Below the pieces are notes generated by a model, which saw only the letters and a program-made list of their open reading frames with translations, was not told the origin of the DNA and ran no database searches. 64,000 bases of DNA, from the NCBI GenBank assembly GCA_026214975.1, contig CM047806.1, positions 76,609,491 through 76,673,490 of the forward strand, read 5' to 3'. The position numbers were made by a program, and so were the translations under genes. Of this stretch, positions 1-12,784 are shown one piece after another (within the stretch, counting starts at the first letter, position 1; every line of letters starts with the position of its first letter). Origin of the DNA: Gentiana macrophylla. Taxonomy: Eukaryota > Streptophyta > Magnoliopsida > Gentianales > Gentianaceae.

Positions 1-3000
1 AGCGGCAAGCAAAAGCGGAGGCGAATGGCCTTGTACAAAGAATCAAAAAAATCACACGATTAAGTACTACTCTATGGAGTACGAAAAAAGTCTGCAAAAA
101 AAAAGCGTTTGTAATTCTCTTTGGAAATCTTGATGTGATATCGAGCGAGCGATAAATAAGGCGCGCGGCGCAAGCGGCAAGCAAAGCGGAGGCGAGAATG
201 GCCTTGTACAAAGAATCAAAAATCACACACGATTAAGTACTCTATGGGGTAAAAAAAAGTCTGAAAAAAAAAGCGTTTGTAATTCTCTTTGAAATCTTGA
301 TGTGATATCGACGAGCGATAAATAAATAAGGCACGCGCGGCAAGCAAGCGCGCAAGCAAAGCGGAGGCAAGAATGGCCTTGTACAAGAATCAAAAAAATC
401 ACACGTTAAGTACTCTATGGAGTACGAAAAAAAGTCTGAAAAAAAAAAGCGTTTGTAATTCTCTTTGAAATCTTGATGTGATATCGACGAGCGATAAATA
501 AGGCGCGCGGCGCAAGCGGCAAAAAAAGCGGAGGCGAAGAATGGCCTTGTACAAGGAATCAAAAATCACACGATTAAGTACTCTATGGGTAAAAAAAAAA
601 AGTCTGAAAAAAAAAAGCGTTTGTAATTCTCTTTGAAATCTTGATGTGATATCGACGAGCGATACGCGCGCGCGCGCGGCGCAAGCGGCAAAGCAAAGCG
701 GAGGCGAGAATGGCCTTGTACAAGGAATCAAAAATCACACGATTAAGTACTCTATGGGTACAAAAAAAAGTAAAAAAAAAAGCGTTTGTAATTCTCTTTT
801 TGAAATGATGATGTGATCGATGTGATATCGAGCGCGAGCGATAAATAAGAAGGCGCGGCGGCAAAAAAAGCGGCAAAAAGCAAAAGCGGAATCTTGAAAA
901 AAAGAATGGCCTTGTACAAGAATCAAAAAAATTAAGTACTGTGATGGAGTACAAAAAAAATCTGAAAAAAAAGCGTTTGTAATTCTCTTTGGAAATCTGA
1001 TGATGATGATATCGACGAGCGATAAATAAGGCGCGCGGCGGCGCAAGCGGCAAAGCAAAGCGGAGGCGAGAATGGCCTTGTACAAGGAATCAAAAATCAC
1101 ACGATTAAGTACTCTATGGGTAAAAAAAAAGTCTGAAAAAAAGCGTTTGTAATTCTCTTTGAAATCTTGATGTGATATCGACGAGCGATAAATAAGGCGC
1201 GCGCGCAAGCAAAGCGGCAAGCAAAGCGGAGGCGAGAATGGCCTTGTACAAGAATCAAAAATCACACGTTTAAGTACTCTATGGGTACAAAAAAAAAGTC
1301 TGAAAAAAAGCGTTTGTAATTCTCTTTGAAATCTTGTGATGATATCGACGACGAGCGATAAATAAAAGCGCGCGCGCGCAAGCGGCAAGCAAAGCGCAGG
1401 CGAAGCAAAGCGGAGGAATCAAAGAATGGCCTTGTACAAAGAAAAAAAAAATCGTTTGTAATTAAAGTACTCTATGAGCGATAAAAAAAAAAAAAAGTTT
1501 GAAAAAAAAGCGTTTGTAATTCTCTTTGAAATCTTGATGTGATATCGAGCGATAAGCGATAAATAAGGCCGCGCGCGCAAAAAAAGCGGCAAGCAAAAGC
1601 GGAGGCGAGAATGGCCTTGTACAAGGAATCAAAAATCACACGATTAAAGTACTCTATGGGAAAAAAAAAAGTCTGAAAAAAAAGCGTTTGTAATTCTCTT
1701 TTGAAATCTTGATGTGATATCGACGAGCGATAAATAAGGCGCGCGCCGGCGCAAGCGGCAAGCAAAAGCGGAGGCGAGAATGGCCTTTACAAAGAATCAA
1801 AAAATCACACCGTTAAGTACTCTATGGGTGAAAAAAAAAAAATGAAAAAAAAGCGTTTGTAATTCTTTGAAATCTTGAAATCGACGATGAGCGATAAATG
1901 ATATCGAATAAGCGGCAAGCGATAAATAAAGCGCTTGCGCGGCGCAAGCAAGCAAAGGAATCATGAATGGCCTTGTACAAGAAAAAAAATCACACGTTTA
2001 AGTACTCTATGGGTAAAAAAAAAGTATGAAAAAAAAGCGTTTGTAATTCTCTTTGAAATGCGATGATGTGATATCGACGAGCGATAAATAAATACGGCGC
2101 GCGCGGCAAAGCGGCAAATAAAAAAAAGCGGAAGGAATCAGAATGGCCTTGTACAAAGAATCAAAAATCACACAGTTAAGTACTCTATGGGTACGAAAAA
2201 TGTACGAAAAAAAACGTTTGTAATTCTCATTGAAGTACTGATGTGATATCGACCAGAACGATAAATAAGGCACGCCGGCGCAAACGGCAAGCAAAACGGA
2301 GGCCAGAATGGCCTTGTACAAGGAATCAAAAATCACACAATTAAGTACTCTATGGGTACGAAAAAAAAGTAAAAAAAAAAAAAACGTTTGTAATTCTCTT
2401 TGAAATGATGATGTGATATCGACGAGCGATAAATAAGGCGCGCGCGCATAAGCAAGCAAAAAGCAAAGCGGAGGCGAGAATGGGCTTGTAGAAAGAATCA
2501 AAAATCACGATTAAGTACTACTCTAAAAGTAAAAAAAATTCTCTTTGAAAAAAAAAGCGTTTGTAATTCTCTTTGAAATCTTGATGTGATATCGACGAGC
2601 GATAAAAAGCGCGCGCCCGGCGCAAGCAAGCAAGGCAAAGCAAAGCGGAGGCGAGAATGGCCTTGTACAAGAATCAAAAATCACACGATTAAGTACTCTA
2701 AGGTGCAAAAAAAAAATGAAAAAAAGCGTTTGTAATTCTCTTTGGAAATCTTGATGTGATATCGACCGAGCGATAAAAAGCGCGCGCGGCGGCGCAAGCG
2801 GCAAGCAAAGCGGAGGCGAGAATGGCCTTGTACAAGAATCAAAAATCACGAGTTAAGTACTCTATGGAGTACAAAAAAAAAGTCTGAAAAAAAGCGTTTG
2901 TAATTCTCTTTGAAATCTTGATGTGATATCGACGAGCGATAAATAAGGCGCGCGCCCGGCGCAAGCGGCAAGCAAAGCGGAGGCGAGAATGGCCTTGTAC

Positions 3001-6000
3001 AAAGAATCAAAAATCACACGTTAAGTACTCTATGGGTACAAAAAAAAGTCTGAAAAAAAAAAGCGTTGTAATAATTCTCTTTGGAAATGATGTGATGTGA
3101 TATCGACGAGCGATAAATAAGGCGCGGCGCAAGCGGCAAGCAAAGCGGAGGCGAGAATGGCCTTGTACAAGAATCAAAAATCACACCGTTAAGTACTCTA
3201 TGGAGTAAAAAAAAGTCTGAAAAAAAAAATTCGTTTGTAATTCTCTTTGAAATGTGATGATGTGATATCGATCGCGAGCGATAAATAAGGCGCGCGGCGG
3301 CGCAAGCGGCAAGCAAAGCGGAGGCGAGAATGGCCTTGTACAAGAATCAAAAAAATCACACGAGTTAAGTACTCTATGAATCAAAAGTACTAGTTAAGTA
3401 AAAAAAAGTCTGAAAAAAAAACGTTTGTAATTCTCTTTGGAAATCTTGATGTGATATCGACGAGCGATAAATAAAACGCGCGCCAAGCGCAAGCAAGCGG
3501 AAAGAAAGCAAAGCGGAGGCGAGAATGGCCTTGTACAAGGAATCAAAAATCACAGATTTAAGTACTCTATGGGTACGAAAAAAAAGTTTGTAAAAAAAGC
3601 GTTTGTAATTCTCTTTTGAAATGCGATGTGATATCGACGAGCGATAAAAAAAGCGCGCGCCGCAAGCAAGCAAGCAAGCAAAGCGGAGGCGAGAATGGCC
3701 TTGTACAAGAATCAAAAATCACGAGTTAAGTACTCTATGGGTAAAAAAAAGTCTGAAAAAAAGCGTTTGTAATTCTCTTTTGAAATCTTGATGTGATATC
3801 GACGAGCGATAAATAAAGCGCGCCCGGCGCAAGCGGCAAGCAAAGCGGAGGCGAGAATGGCCTTGTACAAGGAATCAAAAATCACACGATTAAGTACTCT
3901 ATGGGTGCAAAAAAAAAGTCGAAAAAAAGCGTTTTTGTAATTCTCTTGGAAATCTTGATGTGATCGATCGACGAGCGATAATAAAAGGCGCGCGCGGCAA
4001 GCAAAAGCGGCAAGCAAAAGCGGAGGAATCAGAATGGCCTTGTACAAGGAAAAAAAAAATCACACGTAATTAAGTACTCTATGGGTACGAAAAAGTAAAA
4101 AAAAAAAAGCGTTTGTAATTCTCTTTGAAATCGATGATGTGATATCGACGCGAGCGATAAATAAAACGCGCGCGGCGCAAGCAAGCAAGCAAAGCGGAGG
4201 CAAGAATGGCCTTGTACAAAGAATCAAAAATCACACAGTTAAGTACTCTATGGGTACGAAAAAAAAGTCTGAAAAAAAAGCGTTTGTAATTCTCTTTGGA
4301 AATCTTGATGTGATATCGACGAGCGATAAATAAAGGCGCGCGCGGCGCAAGCGGCAAGCAAAGCGGAGGCGGAATGGCCTTGTACAAGGAATCAAAAATC
4401 ACCACGATTAAGTACTCTATGGGTACGAAAAAAAAGTCTGAAAAAAAAGCGTTTGTAATTCTCTTTTTAAATGATGATGTGATATCGACGAGCGATAAAT
4501 AAGGCGCGCCCGGCGCAAGCGGCAAAGCAAAGCGGAGGCGAGAATGGCCTTGTACAAGAATCAAAAATCACACACGATTAAGTACTCTGTGGATAGGTAA
4601 AAAAAACGAAAAAAAAGCGTTTGTAATTCTCTTTGGAAATCTTGATGTGATATCGATCGAGCGAGCGATAAATAAAAGCGCGGCGAAGCAAGCGGCAAAG
4701 CAAAGCGGAGGCGAGAATGGCCTTGTACAAGGAATCAAAAAATCACGGTTAAAGTACTCTAAGTGTAAAAAAAAAAAAAAAAAAAAGCGTTTGTAATTCT
4801 CTTTGAAATGTGATGTGATATCGACGAGCGATAAATAAAGCGCGCGCGCAAGCAAGCGGCAAGCAAAGCGGAGGCGAGAATGGCCTTGTACAAGGAATCA
4901 AAAATCACACGTTAAGTACTCTATGAGGTAAAAAAAAGTCTGAAAAAAAAGCGTTTGTAATTCTCTTTGAATGATGTGATATCGACGAGCGATAAATAAA
5001 GCGCGCGCGCAAAGCGCCGGCAAAGCAAGCGGCAAGCAAAAAGCGGAGGCGAGAATGGCCTTGTACAAAGAATCAAAAATCACCACGTTAAAGTACTCTA
5101 TGGGTACGTAAAAAAAAGTATGAAAAAAAAGCGTTTGTAATTCTCTTTGAAATCTTGATGTGATATCGACGAGCGATAAATAAGGCGCGGCGCAAGCAAG
5201 CGGCAAAGCAAAGCGGAGGCGAGAATGGCCTTGTACAAGGAATCAAAAAATCACACGATTAAAGTACTCTATGGGTAAAAAAAAAAGTCTGAAAAAAAAA
5301 GCGTTTGTAATTCTCTTTGGAAATCTTGATGTGATATCGACCGAGCGATAAATAAAGGCACGCGCGCCGGCGCAAGCGGCAAGCAAAGCGGAGGCGAGAA
5401 TGGCCTTGTACAAAGAATCAAAAATCACCGTTAAGTACTCTGGGTACAAAAAAAAAAAGAAAAAAAAAGCGTTTGTAATTCTCTTTGGAAATCTTGATGT
5501 GATATCGACGAGCGATAAATAAGGCGCGCCCGGCATAAAGCAAGCAAAGCAAGCAAAGCGGAGGCGAGAATGGCCTTGTACAAAGAATCAAAAATCACAC
5601 CGTTAAAGTACTCTATGAGTGCGAAAAAAAATCTGAAAAAAAAGCGTTTGTAATTCTCTTTGAAATCTTGATGTGATATCGACGAGCGATAAATAAGGCG
5701 CGCCGGCGCAAGCGGCAAGCAAAGCGGAGGCGAGAATGGCCTTGTACAAGAATCAAAAATCACGATTAAAAGTACTTAAGTACTCTAAAAAAAAAAGTCT
5801 GAAAAAAGCGTTTGTAATTCTCTTTGAAATCTTGATGTGATATCGACGAGCGATAAATAAATAAACGCGCGCCCGGCGCAAGCGGCAAAGCAAAGCGGAG
5901 GCGAGAATGGCCTTGTACAAGGAATCAAAAATCACCGTTTAAGTACTCTATGGGTAAAAAAAAAGTATGAAAAAAAGCGTTTGTAATTCTCTTTGAAATC

Positions 6001-7508
6001 TTGATGTGATATCGACGACGAGCGATAAATAAGGCGCGCCCGCGCAAGCAAGCGGCAAAAGCAAAGCGGAGGCGAAGAATGGCCTTGTACAAAGAATCAA
6101 AAATCACACAGTTAAGTACTCTATGGGTACAAAAAAAAGTCCGAAAAAAAAAAGCGTTTGTAATTCTCTTTGGAAATCTTGATGTGATATCGACCGAGCG
6201 ATAAATAAGGCGCGCGCCGGCGCAAGCGGCAAAGCAAAGCGGAGCGAGAATGGCCTTGTACACAAGAATCAAAAATCACACGAGTTAAAGTACTCTATGG
6301 GTCTGAAAAAAAGTCTGAAAAAAAAAGCGTTTGTAATTCTCTTTGAAATCTTGATGTGATATCGACGAGCGATAAATAAAGCGCGCGCCGGCGCAAGCGC
6401 AAAGCAAAAGCGGAGGCGAGAATGGCCTTGTACAAGGAATCAAAAATCACACGATTAAAGTACTCTATGGGTACGAAAAAAAAGTCTGAAAAAAGCGTTT
6501 GTAATTCTTTTTGAAATCTTGATGTGATATCGACGAGCGATAAATAAAGGCGCGCCCGGCGCAAAGCGGCAAGCAAAGCGGAGGCGAGAATGGCCTTGTA
6601 CAAAGAATCAAAAAAATCACACGATTAAGTACTCTATAGTACGAAAAAAAGTCTGAAAAAAAGCGTTTGTAATTCTCTTTTGAAATCTTGATGTGATATC
6701 GACCGAGCGATAAATAAGGCGCGCGCCGGCGCAAGCGGCAAAAAAGCGGAGGCGAGAATGGCCTTGTACAAGGAATCAAAAATCACACGTTAAAGTACTC
6801 TATGGGTACAAAAAAAAAGTCTGAAAAAAGCGTTTGTAATTCTCTTTGGAAATCTTGATGTGATATCGACGAGCGATAAATAAGGCGCGCCCGGCGCAAG
6901 CGGCAAGCAAAGCGGAGGCGAGAATGGCCTTGTACAAGAATCAAAAAATCACACGATTAAGTACTCTATGGGTACGAAAAAAAGTCTACGAAAAAAGCGT
7001 TTGTAATTCTCTTTTGAAATCTTGATGTGATATCGACGAGAGCGATAAATAAGGCGCGCCGGCGCAAGCGGCAAGCAAAGCGGAGGCGAGAATGGCCTTG
7101 TACAAGGAATCAAAAAATCACCGATTAAGTACTCTTTGGGTACGAAAAAAAGTCTGAAAAAAAAGCGTTTGTAATTCTCTTTGGAAATCTTGATGTGATA
7201 TCGACGAGCGATAAATAAGGCGCGCCGGCGCATAAGCGGCAAAGCAAGCAAAGCGGAGGCGAGAATGGCCTTGTACAAGAATCAAAAATCACACGTTAAG
7301 TACTCTATGGGTACGAAAAAAGTCTGAAAAAAAGCGTTTGTAATTCTCTTTGAAATCTTGATGTGATATCGACGAGCGATAAAAATAAGGCGCGCCGGCG
7401 CAAGCGGCAAGCAAAGCGGAGGCGAGAAATGGCTTGTACAAGAATCAAAAATCACCGTTAAGTACTCTATGGAGTACGAAAATTTGGAAATCTTGATGTG
7501 ATATCGAC
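1..7508 (+). repeat. Tandem satellite array, about 172-bp unit, about 44 copies
   Basis: Head-to-tail repeat; the anchor AATGGCCTTGTACAA recurs at about 24, 197, 372, 540, 709 ... 7092, 7265 and 7430, about 44 times by eye with a mean step near 172 bp, always in the same orientation. Each unit has a GC-rich block (GGCGCGC, then GCAAGCGGCAAGC and GCGGAGGCGA), the anchor, an AT-rich block ending in TAAGTACTCTATGG, a poly-A run, then GCGTTTGTAATTCTC and GTGATATCGACGAGCGATAAA. The unit length is nucleosomal and typical of plant centromeric or subtelomeric satellites. Units differ mostly in homopolymer length, in the CG run and in short duplications; those near 800-1000, 1400-1500 and 1800-2200 are the most rearranged. 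The array continues beyond the left edge. Open frames inside it are by-products of the repeat. Confidence 0.95.
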
Positions 7509-7608
7509 NNNNNNNNNNNNNNNNNNNNNNNNNNNNNNNNNNNNNNNNNNNNNNNNNNNNNNNNNNNNNNNNNNNNNNNNNNNNNNNNNNNNNNNNNNNN
7601 NNNNNNNN
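7509..7608. other. Assembly gap of exactly 100 N
   Basis: One hundred N bases, the usual placeholder for a gap of unknown size. It lies inside the last satellite unit (the unit just before it has lost its poly-A and GCGTTTGTAATTCTC parts) and directly abuts copia element A, so the true satellite/retrotransposon junction and the missing 3' end of element A are not in the assembly. Confidence 0.98.
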
Positions 7609-8800
7609 GTGCTTTTTCATGAATCTTGCATCCAAAGATAATCGTAATCGAGTAGGATATAACTATGAAACTTCCATCCTTGAAATACCATATCCTACTC
7701 CCAAAGTCTCTTTTAGGTATTTGAGAACTCTTTGATCGCACCTAAATGACTTTCTTTAGGGTTTAGATTGAAATCTCGCACAAACACTCTGACAAAGAAA
7801 GTATATCGATCTGCTGGCGATGATGTACTGTGATTTGCTTATCATCATTCACAGATAAAGTCCGATCAACATCTTTGCCTTCTTTATCTTCATCCAATCG
7901 ATGTTTTGTACTCATCGTAGTTGATATCTTGTCTTTATTTTCCATACCAAATTTCTTGACAAACCTTTTGGTGTACTTGGTTTGATGAATGAAGATTCCA
8001 TCTTTCAAGCTGCTTTGACTTGCAATCCCAAGAAGTAGTTCAATTCTCCTATCATACTCATTTGAATTTACTCTTCATTAAATTTGCAAATTTTTCACAT
8101 AACAATTCATTTTCAAAACCAAATATTTTGTCATCCACATAAATCGCATCACGTGTGTTTGTCCTTCTCATTGATTCTAAAAGATTTTTGTCAATGGTGC
8201 CTTTAGTAAAACCATTGTCCACTAAGAATTGAGATAAGGTCTCATACCATGCTCTTGGTGCTTGTTTCAATCCATAAAGTGCTTTGTTGAGTCTATACAC
8301 TTTATCTTCTTGATCTTTAACTTCAAATCCAGGAGGTTCTTTGAACATACACTTCCTCATCTAGAATGCCATTCAAAAATGCACTTTTGACATCCATTTG
8401 ATATACTTTGAAGTTCTTATATGCAAAGATGTGCCAGAATAACTGATAGCTTCCAATCTTGCAACAGTTGCATAGGTTTCATCAAAATCTATTCCTTCCG
8501 CTTGAGAATAGCCTTTTGCAACTAGTCGGCCTTATTCCTCACAATGGTACTAGATTCATCAAGTTTATTTCAGATACCCACTTAGCACCAATGATATTTG
8601 CATGACTAGGCCTTTCAACTAAGTGTCCAAACTTGATTTCTTTCAAATTCATTCAATTCTTCTTGCATAGCAATTATCCAATCTGGATCTGGAAATTGCT
8701 TCTTCAACAACTTTAGGTTCCATTTGAGATAGAAAACAAGTAAACATAGCTTCCGGTTGTCTTCCTCGGTCCTTACACCTTCCTTGTACATTGCCAATAA
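7609..8800 (-). pseudogene. Copia A reverse transcriptase to RNase H start, broken
   Basis: On the minus strand, 8615-8797 ends with the RT entry motif FERNQVWTL. The next segment reads [19 protein letters not shown] in a shifted frame. 8058-8360 carries EPPGFE, LYGLKQAPRAWYE and the catalytic box YVDD. 7763-8008 carries the thumb region (DGIFIHQTKYTKRFVKKFGM), and 7609-7760 the RT/RNase H link (RVLKYLKETLGVGYG). The two aspartates of YVDD are intact, but at least four frame changes and several stops separate the pieces. RNase H catalytic residues are lost in the gap. Family membership is certain; activity is excluded in this copy. Confidence 0.88.
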
Positions 8801-8989
8801 CTTGTTCGGCAGAGATTTCTTAAACCATTGTGGATTACGGTTAGTTTGATTATCGTGAACCTCGTCTTGGTAGGTCTCACTGTGAGCTTCTTCAACAACA
8901 AGAGTTCAGCAGATCCTTGAATAGCTTCAGATTGTTGCATCGGTAATGTCACCAGCAGGTGTTCATATGTGGTAGTATCGTAAACTTTT

Positions 8990-9960
8990 AAGTCATTGAA
9001 TCTTTCCAAAACTTCAACACAACTGATTAGTGACTTGTTGATTCTCAGCCGGAGTTCACACCTTCATCTTCCATACCAGTGAACTTAGGTTCATCAAACA
9101 CAACATGGATTGTTTCTTCCATGTTTCATTGACCTCTTGTTCGATTACCACAATGCCTTCTTTGATCGCGGTAAGAATATCCCAAGAAAATCCACTTCAT
9201 CCTGACTTTGGTTGGAATGTCTTCAAATGAACCTTGTGATTTAGGATAAAACACTTGCTTCCAAATGGATGGAAATAGGATATATTTAGTTTCTTCCATT
9301 CCAAATCTCATAAGGTGTCTTCACTTAGCCTTCTTGTTCACCGATGTTCTGCTTTGTGTATAGTGTCTCGTATTAACTTCTTCAAATTAATATCTTTCGG
9401 TAGCAATGCTTCATATATCATTGTCCTTCCTCGCTTCTTTTAAAGTCCTGCTTTCTTCTTTGAACCCCATTTTGTTGAGGTGTACCAAAGAAAGAAGAAG
9501 TTGATGTAGTACACCATTCTGCTCACAGATTCTCTTATAACTTTGTTGAGAAATTCATTGACTCAATCTGATCTTATTTTATTACTATTAAACTTTTCTC
9601 ATTTTGTAATCTCTTTAAAAGATTAGGCATGCTTTTGAGTGTTTCACTTTTCTTGTTCATAAAAACCACCCAAGTGTACCTTGAATAATCATCCACAACC
9701 ACTAAAGTGTATTTCTTTCCTGTTACACTTGTTGGAGTAATTGGTCCAAATAGATCCATATGCATCAGCTCCAACACTCTATTAGTTGATTGTTTAGTTT
9801 TTGACTTGAAGCTTGACTTTATCTGTTTACCCTGCTGACATGCATCACATATAGCATCCTTTTTGAATGTGATCTCAAAGAACCAATCACCAAACCTTCT
9901 TCTTCACCAACCTGATTGATATCATCAAAGTTCAAATGATTCAACTTCTTGTACCATAAC
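8990..9960 (-). pseudogene. Copia A integrase, broken
   Basis: The minus-strand segment 9574-9777 contains the catalytic-core start LMHMDLFGPITPTSVTGKKY and VVVDDYSRYTWVVFM, which hold the first two acidic residues of the integrase DDE triad. The third region is readable in another frame at about 9470-9500 (FFGTPQQNGV). 9126-9311 holds the C-terminal part with FLGYS. The zinc-binding HHCC region lies at about 9840-9960 (KLNHLNFDDINQV) with its CxxC partly lost. Multiple frameshifts break the domain. It would catalyse insertion of the cDNA of element A. Confidence 0.85.
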
Positions 9961-10372
9961 CAATTGAGTTCTCGACTTGGTATGCACAATCAGTGCAAGT
10001 TTCAGGCTCAGCGAGACCAATCCACAACATACATGTTTTGTTGTCTTCTACCAGCAAGTACAACTTGATCACCTCTTTCACTAATGACAATACAGTTGTT
10101 TTTGTCAAAAGTGACATTGTATCCCATGTCACAGAATTGTCCAGTGCTCAGCAAGTTGTAGTCCAGTCTTTCCATATATGCAACATTCTTGATTGTAAGT
10201 CCATTTCTCACAAGTGTGCCATATCCTCTTGTATATCCAGGTGTATTCTAGTTGCCAAAATTCACCCTTGGACCATCCTTTGCCACAAAGTTTGACAAAC
10301 AGTGCTTATTATTTGTCATATGTTTGGAACATCCACTGTCAAAGTACCAGACACCCTACAAAACAAAGTTAA
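9960..10372 (-). pseudogene. Copia A protease and GAG-pre-integrase, broken
   Basis: Near 10370 on the minus strand the aspartic protease active site reads VWYFDSGCSKHMT (DSG box intact), followed by DGPRVNFGN. After a stop the frame resumes at 10008-10211 with NVAYMERLDYNLLSTGQFCD, the usual C-terminal flap region of copia proteases, and RGDQVVLAGRRQQNMYVVD of the GAG-pre-integrase segment. The protease matures the gag-pol polyprotein. An internal stop near 10245 and a shift near 10000 break it. Confidence 0.85.
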
Positions 10373-10399
10373 TGCATTTTAGGTACCCAAACCTGTTTG

Positions 10400-12679
10400 G
10401 GTCCATAGTGGTCGGTAGTAAGCATGACCTTTGGTAAGTTTCCATAAGGTCTTCTCTAGCAAAGGTGTCATACTTTGGTTCATACATGTATTCCACACAT
10501 CCATAAAGTTCTAACAGCTGGTTGTGTAGGATTCATATATGTTTTCCTCGCCTTTTGATTTATAATCTTTGTTTGAAGTGACTGTTGTTGTTAGAATCAT
10601 CAAGATAACTATTTGTTTGTTGTCTGTTAGAATGTACTGTAGTATGAGTCTGTTGAGGTCCCCACTCGCCGAGGCCTTTTATAAGTCCTCTCAAGCTGAT
10701 TCCATTGCTTAGGTTTTACCCTAGCGACATGGTTATCTTGGTTGTTTTATCGCAGTACATGAATATTCCAATCATCATCGGTGAGGAAACCAGTCTACCT
10801 TTCCCACGAGATAAGTATCACTTGAATGATTAACATTTTTGGGTTTAGATTCTTATCCTTGGAATATTTCTCTCGACTTTTACCTTTTGTGGTCCAAACA
10901 GACTTGGTAGTTGTGTCCTTGCTCGTGGAGGTCTAGAAGGTCCAGCAAATCTATTTTTGGATTTGTTCTTTTGTTAGAGGTCATTGACTTCTTTGACTTC
11001 CGATTTTGCTTCCTTGAAGTATCCTCGGTAGGTTTTACTTCCTCAAGAACCTTACTTGAGTTGGATCTTGTCTTTGGTACAAACTTAGGACCACCTGCGG
11101 TACTAGGTTCAGAACTCTTCACTGGATTCACTCTTTTGGATTGTTGAGTTCCAAATCCAAGCCCTGCTTTATCACCATAAGGCTTTCCAGTTGTATGCGG
11201 TAGAGAGAGCAAGATGGGTCAATAGATTCAAGGGTCATTGGATGATCACAGACATACACTCGATTCTCATTCCAACATCTTTTTCCTTACCTTTGAGAAC
11301 TCTTATTTCAATTTTCAATCTTCCAACTTCTAATTCAAGAGCTTCTTTTCACCTTCACAATCTACATAACCAGATTGTATTATCCTCGCTTGTTTAAGGA
11401 TGGCATCCAAAGTCTCATTATTGTCGTAATTTCTAGGATTTGAACCACAAGTTGATTCACAATCACTTCCACAGAGGAGTGTTTATTGATACGATGATGT
11501 ATACCTCCTCGGTTTCATCCATATTGGCCATCAAAGCATAATCTTCCATATTAGCAACTGGTGTTGTGTCATCCGATTCATTTCCTTTCGATTCCACTTC
11601 ATACCCTCATTCATCTTCAAGAACCATAGCCTTATTTCCATGTCTTCTTTGTTGACTCTTGTTCATCAAGAGGCTCTGACAATCAGTCTGAAGTGTCCAG
11701 CTTTTTATGCTTGAAGCAAAGATAATCAGTTCCTTACTTTGTTTAACTCGTGACAATCAAAGTTTGAAGTGTCCTGGTTTCTTGCAATGAAAGCGCTGAG
11801 ATAGTCATTATCTTTCTTTGATTCTTCTTCTTTCTTTGTTAGGCCTTTTTGTGAAGTTTCTTGCAGGGGCCTTTCCTGCCTCTCATCATCCTCGATTTTC
11901 TTGCTCGGGAGGGCAATCTCGCTCACCAGCATTTCATCCAACATATCACCTTGTCCTCCTGATGTATCTTTTTTGATGTGAAGCCCAATGCAGTTGGTCT
12001 TTGGCTCTTCTTTCAGCCTCGTACAAGCTTTTTGCTAAATTGTAAGCCTTGAGATCTGAAAACAACTTGAAGGTGTCTTTCATGCAACTTTCTCATTTCT
12101 TCTATTGCAGTCACCTTCATTTTCCAAAACATCTTTTGCGCAGAGCCCTCAAGGATTTTTGTGTTAATTTCTTCTTTTGAGTAACTTACACTCAAAGCAG
12201 GTAAGTTCATCCAGGATTGCATTAAATCTTGATTCCATTTGCTCAATGGTTTCATTTGGTAGCATCTTGAACTTTTGAAACCTCTTTTTTGACCACACTC
12301 GATTTTGTTCTTCTTTATTGCATCGCTGCCTCTCACAGATCAATCAGATCTTGTCCCAAAGTTCCTTTGCAGCTGGCAATCTTTAACCTTCATGTATATA
12401 TTGCTATCCAAGGTTCTATAAATGATATCAATAGCAATATTGTTGAGGTTTGCTCTTTTCCTATCTTCTCGCATTCCATTCTCTTTTTGGTTTAGAATGT
12501 ACTATGTAGTATCACCCACTCATATCGCCTTGGTAATCTCCAAGGTCCATCGATTAGTACATCCATCATCTCATCATGAGTTGCGCAAAGGCTAAGCTTT
12601 GCATTCGACGCTTATATTCATCAAATCTATCTCAGAGAACACACATCGCCATAGTTCTAGCATACTGAGTGTTATCCAT
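10400..12679 (-). pseudogene. Copia A gag, broken
   Basis: Gag probably starts at the ATG at 12679-12677 on the minus strand (MDNTQYARTMAM), about 90 bases after the PBS. The nucleocapsid precursor follows: 12013-12336 is a gag helical segment, 11726-11944 is a lysine/glutamate-rich linker, and about 11510-11720 in shifted frames reads like the region after the zinc knuckle (SQQRRHGNKAM, NMEDYALMANMDETEE). 10880-11212 is a basic C-terminal stretch. The CCHC knuckle is too damaged to place exactly. A stop occurs 15 codons after the start. Confidence 0.75.
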
Positions 12680-12770
12680 GATGCAAGACTTTGAAAATCA
12701 GTGATTTGAAAAAGTTTACAAAGAATTTTCACAAGTACAACAAGTAGGTTTTCTTCAGAACAGAAGCCCT

Positions 12771-12782
12771 GCTCTGATACCA
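12771..12782 (-). promoter_or_regulatory. Primer binding site of copia A
   Basis: The minus strand reads TGGTATCAGAGC, a perfect complement of the 3' end of plant initiator tRNA-Met, two bases from the LTR end at 12785. It fixes both the element's orientation and the inner LTR border. Confidence 0.93.
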
Positions 12783-12784
12783 AT

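Noticed and set aside
242..7300. Many minus-strand open frames of 90-217 codons across the left 7.3 kb
   Set aside because: They are the same periodic peptide (LYKAILASAL, ENYKRFFF, RRYHIKIS) repeated with the satellite; stop-free frames arise because the monomer lacks stops in that phase. Not genes.
1..7508. Regular repeats considered as a CRISPR array
   Set aside because: The repeated unit fills the whole 172-bp period with no unique spacers, and the sequence is eukaryotic heterochromatin.
1..7508. Considered as rDNA intergenic spacer or 5S array
   Set aside because: No rRNA coding sequence, no 5S A/C box pattern and no Pol I terminator features were seen; the unit is uniform throughout.
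9993..10437. Plus-strand ORFs over the copia A protease (9993-10295, 10252-10437)
   Set aside because: The minus strand reads the protease and GAG-pre-integrase; the plus frames are shadows.
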